The position numbers were made by a program, and so were the translations under genes. This document shows positions 59,718-64,000 of a DNA stretch of 64,000 nucleotides, piece after piece. The stretch is taken from contig JAHHQN010000004.1 of NCBI GenBank assembly GCA_020026375.1, positions 1 through 64,000 of the forward strand, read 5' to 3'. This stretch comes from Alistipes sp. Its GTDB lineage: Bacteria; Bacteroidota; Bacteroidia; Bacteroidales; Rikenellaceae. The notes below the pieces were generated by a model. The model was not told the DNA's origin. It saw only the letters and a list, made by a program, of their open reading frames with translations, and did no database searches. Positions within the stretch are counted from its first letter, which is position 1; each line of letters starts with the position of its first letter.

Positions 59718-60479
59718 ATGAAAATTAAGGTTGCAATTTGTCAGGTTGACATGGAATGGGAGAAGACTTCGTTGAATATCGAGCGTCTGGGTCCCATTGT
59801 GGCAGGGGCTGATGCAGACATCGTTGTACTTCCCGAGATGTTTGCCACGGGTTTCAAACTCAAACCCTCGATTGTGGCGGAAACGGAGGACGGTCTGGTA
59901 CTCAGCTCCATGAAACGCTGGGCGCAGGTGTATCAGAAAGCAATAGTGGGTTCGGTGGTCATCTCCGAGGACGGAGTGTACCGCAACCGAATGTATTTCG
60001 TGAAACCTTCGGGTGAGGTGACCCACTACGACAAGCACCATCTCTTCCGTCCGGGCGGCGAGGCCCGAGACTACAAGCCGGGCGACAGACGTGTGATTGT
60101 CGAGTACAAGGGCTGGCGGTTCCTGCTGCTGGTGTGCTACGACATGCGATTCCCCGTGTGGAGCCGCAACCGTGGCGACTATGATGCCATTCTTTGCAGT
60201 GCGTCGTGGGCCGATGACCGCCGCGATGTGTGGTGTACGCTTCTGCGTGCGCGTGCCATTGAGAACCAGTGTTATCTGGCCGGTGTCAACCGTGTGGGCA
60301 AGGACCCCGACGGCAACTATGTCGGCGAGTCGGCCATCATCGATTTCGAGGGACACACCATTGCCGATGCCGGTACGGTGGAGTGTACCCGTGTGGCGGA
60401 GTGGGACAGCGATTTGCAGGAGGACTACAAACAGCGGTTCCCGGCATGGCTCGATGCCGATAAATTCACACTGGAATAA
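59718..60479 (+). CDS. Nitrilase-superfamily hydrolase, omega-amidase-like (YafV/Nit2)
   Basis: A 253-residue C-N hydrolase. The catalytic triad is Glu40 (VVLPEMFATGF), Lys106 (HYDKHHLF) and Cys140 (LLVCYDMRFPVW). The context CYDMRFPVWSRN resembles omega-amidases, which hydrolyse alpha-ketoglutaramate or alpha-ketosuccinamate in methionine and glutamine salvage. The start at 59718 follows a TACCTTCG box (59689-59696); an upstream frame from 59664 adds an unconserved 18 residues. Confidence 0.9.
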   Translation: MKIKVAICQVDMEWEKTSLNIERLGPIVAGADADIVVLPEMFATGFKLKPSIVAETEDGLVLSSMKRWAQVYQKAIVGSVVISEDGVYRNRMYFVKPSGEVTHYDKHHLFRPGGEARDYKPGDRRVIVEYKGWRFLLLVCYDMRFPVWSRNRGDYDAILCSASWADDRRDVWCTLLRARAIENQCYLAGVNRVGKDPDGNYVGESAIIDFEGHTIADAGTVECTRVAEWDSDLQEDYKQRFPAWLDADKFTLE

Positions 60480-60506
60480 TTTTTAAAGATAGTATAGAAA
60501 TCAGTG

Positions 60507-60540
60507 ATACGGAGGACCTGCCGCATGGTGTCCTCCGTAT
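60507..60540. terminator. Hairpin after the nitrilase gene
   Basis: 11-bp perfect stem ATACGGAGGAC with a 12-nt loop, 27 bp past the stop. No T run follows, so termination strength is uncertain. Confidence 0.5.
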
Positions 60541-60570
60541 GATTTGAAAATATTGCGTTGTAACAGGTAG

Positions 60571-63390
60571 ATGAAAGAGGATAAGATAAAGATAGTAGGA
60601 GCAAGAGTCCATAACTTGAAGAATGTTGATTTGGAGATTCCGCGCCGCCGGCTGGTGGTCATCACGGGATTGAGCGGTTCGGGCAAGTCGTCGCTGGCCT
60701 TCGACACCATCTATGCCGAGGGACAGAGACGTTATATGGAGACTCTTTCGACCTACGCACGTCAGTTTGTGGGAACCATGGAACGACCCGATGTCGACAA
60801 GATTACGGGTTTGAGTCCCGTGGTGGCCATCGAACAGAAGACTACCAACAAGAATCCTCGTTCGACGGTGGGTACCGTCACCGAAATCAACGACTTCCTG
60901 CGTCTGCTCTATGCGCGTGCCTCGCGTGCCTATTCGCCCGTCACGGGAGAGGAGATGGTGCATTACTCCGACGACAAGATTTTAGAGATGATTCTCTCGG
61001 GGTTTGAGGAGCGCAAGATTGCCGTCATGGCCCCCATTGTCAGGGGACGCAAGGGTCACTACCGCGATTTGTTTGAGTCGTTGGCCAAGAAGGGATATAT
61101 CTATGCGCGCATCGACGGCGAAATCCGCGAGATTTCGGCCGGCATGAAGCTCGACCGTTATAAGATTCACACCATCGATTTGGTGGTTGACCGCCTGAGG
61201 GTGTCGAAGGAGGGTGCCGAGCGTCTGATGACCTCGCTCAAGGAGGCCATGCGGCAGGGTAAAGGCACGATGGCCATCTATGACTACGGCACCGAACAAC
61301 AACGCTTTTACTCGCGACATCTGATGTGTCCGTCGACGGGTGTGGCTTTCGAGGAGCCTGCACCCCATACCTTCTCGTTCAATTCGCCGAAGGGGGCCTG
61401 TCCCCACTGCAACGGTCTGGGCGAGGAGGCGGTGTTCGACATGGACAAAATCATTCCGCAGAAGCACCTCACGCTGCGTGACGGTGCCGTTGAACCGCTG
61501 GGCAAGTACCACAACAACATGCTCTTCGCCATACTCGAAATGCTGGGCCGCCGCTATGACTTTACCCTCGACGATCCCATCGATACCTTCTCGGAGGAGG
61601 CGCTCAATGCCGTGCTTTATGGCGATTCCGAACCCCTGACCGTCGACCTCTCGGAGTTCGGCGGCTCGGGCGGCCGTCAGCTCCACCAGTGGGAGGGTGT
61701 GGCCGAATACATTACCCATACCTACGACGAGGAGTCGGCACGCGGCCGCAAGTGGAGGGAACAGTTTCTGGTCTACCGCAAATGTTCGGTCTGCGGCGGC
61801 TCGCGACTCAAGAAGGAGGCGTTGCAGTTCCGTATCGGCGGCAAGAGCATTGCCGATGTGTCGGCGATGTCGATCAGCGAGTTCTCGGAGTGGATTTCCC
61901 ATATCGAGGAGTACCTCTCCGAAAAGGAGAGCCGTATTGCACAGGAAGTAATCAAGGAGATTCGCGAACGTCTCGGCTTTCTGATGGACGTGGGACTGGG
62001 CTACCTCTCCCTGGCGCGTGCTTCGCGTTCGCTGTCGGGTGGTGAGAGCCAGCGTATCCGACTGGCCACGCAAATCGGTTCGAAGCTGGTCAACGTGTTG
62101 TATATCCTCGATGAGCCGTCCATCGGTCTGCACCAACGTGACAACGAGCGTCTGATTCATTCGCTCGAGGAACTGCGCGATGCCGGTAACTCGGTCATTG
62201 TGGTCGAACACGACGAGGAGATGATGCGTGCGGCGGATTTCATTGTCGATGTGGGGCCCAAGGCAGGTCGTCGCGGTGGTCAGATTGTAGCGGCCGGAAC
62301 CTATGAGGAGATCCTCCGCAGCGGTACCATCACGGCGGACTATCTCACCGGACAACGCTGCATTGCCGTTCCCGAGACCTTGCGCGAGGGAACGGGCCGA
62401 AGCATTATTCTGCGTGGAGCGCGCGGCAACAATCTCAAGGGCATCGATGTGGAGTTCCCGTTGGGAAAACTCATCTGTGTGACAGGCGTCAGTGGCTCGG
62501 GCAAGTCGACGCTCATCAATGAGACACTGCGCCCCATCTTGTCGCGCATGCTCTACCGTTCCTACGACCAACCGCTGGAGTATGACACCATAGAGGGTGT
62601 CGAGCATATCGACAAGCTGGTGGTGGTGGATCAGTCACCCATCGGCCGCTCGCCGCGAAGCAATCCGGCCACCTATTCCAATGTCTTTGCCGATATCCGC
62701 AAGCTCTTCGAGATGACTCCCGATGCACAAATCCGCGGTTTCAAGGCCGGACGTTTCTCCTTCAATGTCAAGGGCGGCCGCTGCGAGGAGTGCCGCGGTG
62801 CCGGTGTGCAGACCATCGAGATGAACTTCCTGCCCGATGTCTATGTGCGCTGCAAGGCCTGTGGCGGCAACCGCTACAATCGCGAAACGCTGGAGGTGAA
62901 ATACAAGGGACGCTCGATTAACGATGTGCTGAACATGACGGTGAATATGGCGGTGGAGTTCTTCGAGAATATCCCCTCCATACATCAGAAACTGAAGGCC
63001 ATTCAGGATGTGGGTCTGGGTTACCTGACACTGGGACAGCCCTGCACCACGTTGTCGGGCGGTGAAAGCCAGCGCATCAAGCTCTCGTCGGAACTTTCGA
63101 AACGCGACACGGGAAGCACGCTCTATATCCTTGACGAACCGACGACGGGTCTCCATTTCGAGGATATCCGTCTGCTGCTCGACGTGTTGTACAAACTGGT
63201 CGACAGGGGCAATACGGTCATCGTCATTGAGCATAACCTCGATGTCATCAAGGTGGCCGACCACATCATCGATATCGGTCCCGAGGGCGGCATGGCGGGC
63301 GGTGAAGTGCTCGTTGCAGGAACCCCTCACGAGGTGGCTCAATGTGAAAGAAGCTATACGGGTCATTTCCTCAAGAAGATGGGACTCTGA
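60571..63390 (+). CDS. uvrA: Excinuclease ABC subunit UvrA
   Basis: DNA-damage recognition subunit of nucleotide excision repair. The 939-residue protein has two ABC modules: Walker [10 protein letters not shown] (near residue 31) and GVSGSGKST (near 641), and two LSGGESQRI signatures. Zinc-binding cysteine pairs are in CPHCNG, CSVCGG, CEECRG and CKACGG. Closest relatives are full length at 930-950 residues, so it is intact. The promoter is not obvious; only 91 bp separate it from the nitrilase gene. Confidence 0.97.
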   Translation: MKEDKIKIVGARVHNLKNVDLEIPRRRLVVITGLSGSGKSSLAFDTIYAEGQRRYMETLSTYARQFVGTMERPDVDKITGLSPVVAIEQKTTNKNPRSTVGTVTEINDFLRLLYARASRAYSPVTGEEMVHYSDDKILEMILSGFEERKIAVMAPIVRGRKGHYRDLFESLAKKGYIYARIDGEIREISAGMKLDRYKIHTIDLVVDRLRVSKEGAERLMTSLKEAMRQGKGTMAIYDYGTEQQRFYSRHLMCPSTGVAFEEPAPHTFSFNSPKGACPHCNGLGEEAVFDMDKIIPQKHLTLRDGAVEPLGKYHNNMLFAILEMLGRRYDFTLDDPIDTFSEEALNAVLYGDSEPLTVDLSEFGGSGGRQLHQWEGVAEYITHTYDEESARGRKWREQFLVYRKCSVCGGSRLKKEALQFRIGGKSIADVSAMSISEFSEWISHIEEYLSEKESRIAQEVIKEIRERLGFLMDVGLGYLSLARASRSLSGGESQRIRLATQIGSKLVNVLYILDEPSIGLHQRDNERLIHSLEELRDAGNSVIVVEHDEEMMRAADFIVDVGPKAGRRGGQIVAAGTYEEILRSGTITADYLTGQRCIAVPETLREGTGRSIILRGARGNNLKGIDVEFPLGKLICVTGVSGSGKSTLINETLRPILSRMLYRSYDQPLEYDTIEGVEHIDKLVVVDQSPIGRSPRSNPATYSNVFADIRKLFEMTPDAQIRGFKAGRFSFNVKGGRCEECRGAGVQTIEMNFLPDVYVRCKACGGNRYNRETLEVKYKGRSINDVLNMTVNMAVEFFENIPSIHQKLKAIQDVGLGYLTLGQPCTTLSGGESQRIKLSSELSKRDTGSTLYILDEPTTGLHFEDIRLLLDVLYKLVDRGNTVIVIEHNLDVIKVADHIIDIGPEGGMAGGEVLVAGTPHEVAQCERSYTGHFLKKMGL

Positions 63391-63405
63391 GGAGGAATGA
63401 ACGAC

Positions 63406-63443
63406 AAGAAGGGCGGAAAATCTGATTTTCCGCCCTTCTTTTT
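63406..63443 (+). terminator. Intrinsic terminator after uvrA
   Basis: 16-bp perfect stem AAGAAGGGCGGAAAAT with loop CTG, followed by TTT. Confidence 0.85.
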
Positions 63444-63531
63444 GCGTATGGATTTCGAGCCGCGACAGACGGTCGGTTTTTTAGGCATTGATTTTGCAGA
63501 GGAGAAGTAAAGTAACCAAAATCTATGTGCC

Positions 63532-64000
63532 ATGAAAAAAACAGTCCTATTTTGTGTCGCTTTCCTTTTGAGTGTCATCGCGGTATCGACGACGGTGACA
63601 GTGATTGGTCAGAAGAAGATCCTCTCGCCGAAGGAGGAGCGCAGAGAGGCGCGTGAGAAACGCCGTGCGGAACGTATCGCCAGCTTCGAACACTACATCG
63701 ATTCGCTGGTGCTGTCGCGCAACTTCGAGTTCAATCCCCAGACCATGCAGCGTCAGCCGGCCGGCCCCATGCGCCAAATTATGAATCCGGCCTTCAATGT
63801 CGACATCTGGAACGGTTCGGCGGATATCTGTCTGCCCTATGTCAATGGATATGTGCCGCCTTACTATGTCACGGTTATCAACTACACGATACCCGAGTTG
63901 AGCGGCTACACCACCGAACAGACCCACGAGGGTTGGATGGTTACCTTCTCCACCTCGCTCTTCTCGGCCGCCACCTATACGTTCACCTTCGAGATTTTCT
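63532..64000 (+). CDS. DUF4251 domain exported protein (3' end beyond window)
   Basis: 156 residues are visible before the window edge, open throughout. A signal peptide (MKKTVLFCVAFLLSVIAVST) is followed by a basic helix rich in Arg and Glu (SPKEERREAREKRRAERI) and then the DUF4251 beta domain: NVDIWNGSADICLPYV, VPPYYVTVINYTIPELS and GWMVTFSTSLFSAATYTFTFE. DUF4251 proteins are Bacteroidetes-specific, small, periplasmic, of unknown function; about 10-30 more residues are expected. A TGATTTTG sequence about 37 nt upstream may be a degenerate -7 box. Confidence 0.82.
   Translation, partial: MKKTVLFCVAFLLSVIAVSTTVTVIGQKKILSPKEERREAREKRRAERIASFEHYIDSLVLSRNFEFNPQTMQRQPAGPMRQIMNPAFNVDIWNGSADICLPYVNGYVPPYYVTVINYTIPELSGYTTEQTHEGWMVTFSTSLFSAATYTFTFEIF

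Noticed and set aside
60982..62607. 541-residue minus-strand ORF opposite uvrA
   Set aside because: Antisense shadow of uvrA; no start signal and no family resemblance.
1..64000. CRISPR arrays, insertion sequences, restriction or toxin-antitoxin systems
   Set aside because: No regularly spaced repeats, transposase-like ORFs, or paired small toxin/antitoxin genes were seen on either strand.

Overview
The window is an ordinary chromosomal segment of a member of the Bacteroidetes, most likely order Bacteroidales (gut type). Three things point there. Most transcription units start behind the Bacteroidetes -7 box TAnnTTTG, some with a TTTG or TTG at -33. Many genes belong to families known mainly from this phylum (DUF5606, DUF5689, DUF5106, DUF4251, long NusB, a TonB receptor with a carboxypeptidase-regulatory-like N-terminus, a Ser-type sulfatase). 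Base composition is fairly GC-rich by eye for this order, which would suit Rikenellaceae, Muribaculaceae or Barnesiellaceae. I cannot choose among these from sequence alone. I see no insertion sequence, prophage or CRISPR array.

Layout. 0-10 kb: core genes (cobalamin adenosyltransferase, HI0933-type flavoprotein, nusB, yajC, obgE, serB with two DUF5689 lipoproteins, mscS). 10-23 kb: DJ-1/PfpI protein, NlpE-like lipoprotein, dusB, argS, then purA followed by a tight etfB-etfA-acyl-CoA dehydrogenase block, a DUF5106 thioredoxin-like lipoprotein, reverse-type rubrerythrin and small envelope proteins. 23-26 kb: PPi-type phosphofructokinase, a cold-shock protein, and a two-gene unit of a small lipoprotein plus a radical SAM/SPASM enzyme. 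26 kb: two convergent proline tRNA genes. 26.6-30.2 kb: a steroid 5-alpha-reductase-like membrane enzyme, an Old Yellow Enzyme-type reductase and a short-chain dehydrogenase in one compact operon, which resembles the gut Bacteroidales bile-acid/steroid reduction cluster. 30-41 kb: zinc-less sirtuin, TRIC channel, DUF1847 plus sulfatase, a large M16 peptidase, and a GH2-GH16-msrA unit. 41.6-47 kb: a TonB-dependent receptor with a large surface lipoprotein that carries OB-fold-like repeats instead of SusD. 47.8-57.1 kb: a complete urease system, ureABC-EFGD, followed in the same direction by a urea transporter and an ECF-type nickel/cobalt importer (cbiM-cbiQ-cbiO). 57-64 kb: fluC, a methyltransferase, cvfB-like, an omega-amidase-like nitrilase, uvrA, and the start of a DUF4251 gene cut by the window end.

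How they fit together. The urease block is a self-contained module: urea entry, nickel entry, metallochaperones and enzyme are all encoded on one strand. An intercistronic hairpin separates structural from accessory genes, and a long inverted repeat lies upstream of ureA. The steroid block supplies the two ring-A reductases and the hydroxysteroid dehydrogenase needed to convert a 3-oxo-delta-4 steroid or bile acid into 5-alpha or 5-beta 3-hydroxy products. The radical SAM/lipoprotein pair is the best candidate for a poorly understood modification system. The sulfatase, GH2 and GH16 genes suggest attack on sulfated host or dietary glycans, but there is no classical SusCD locus here.
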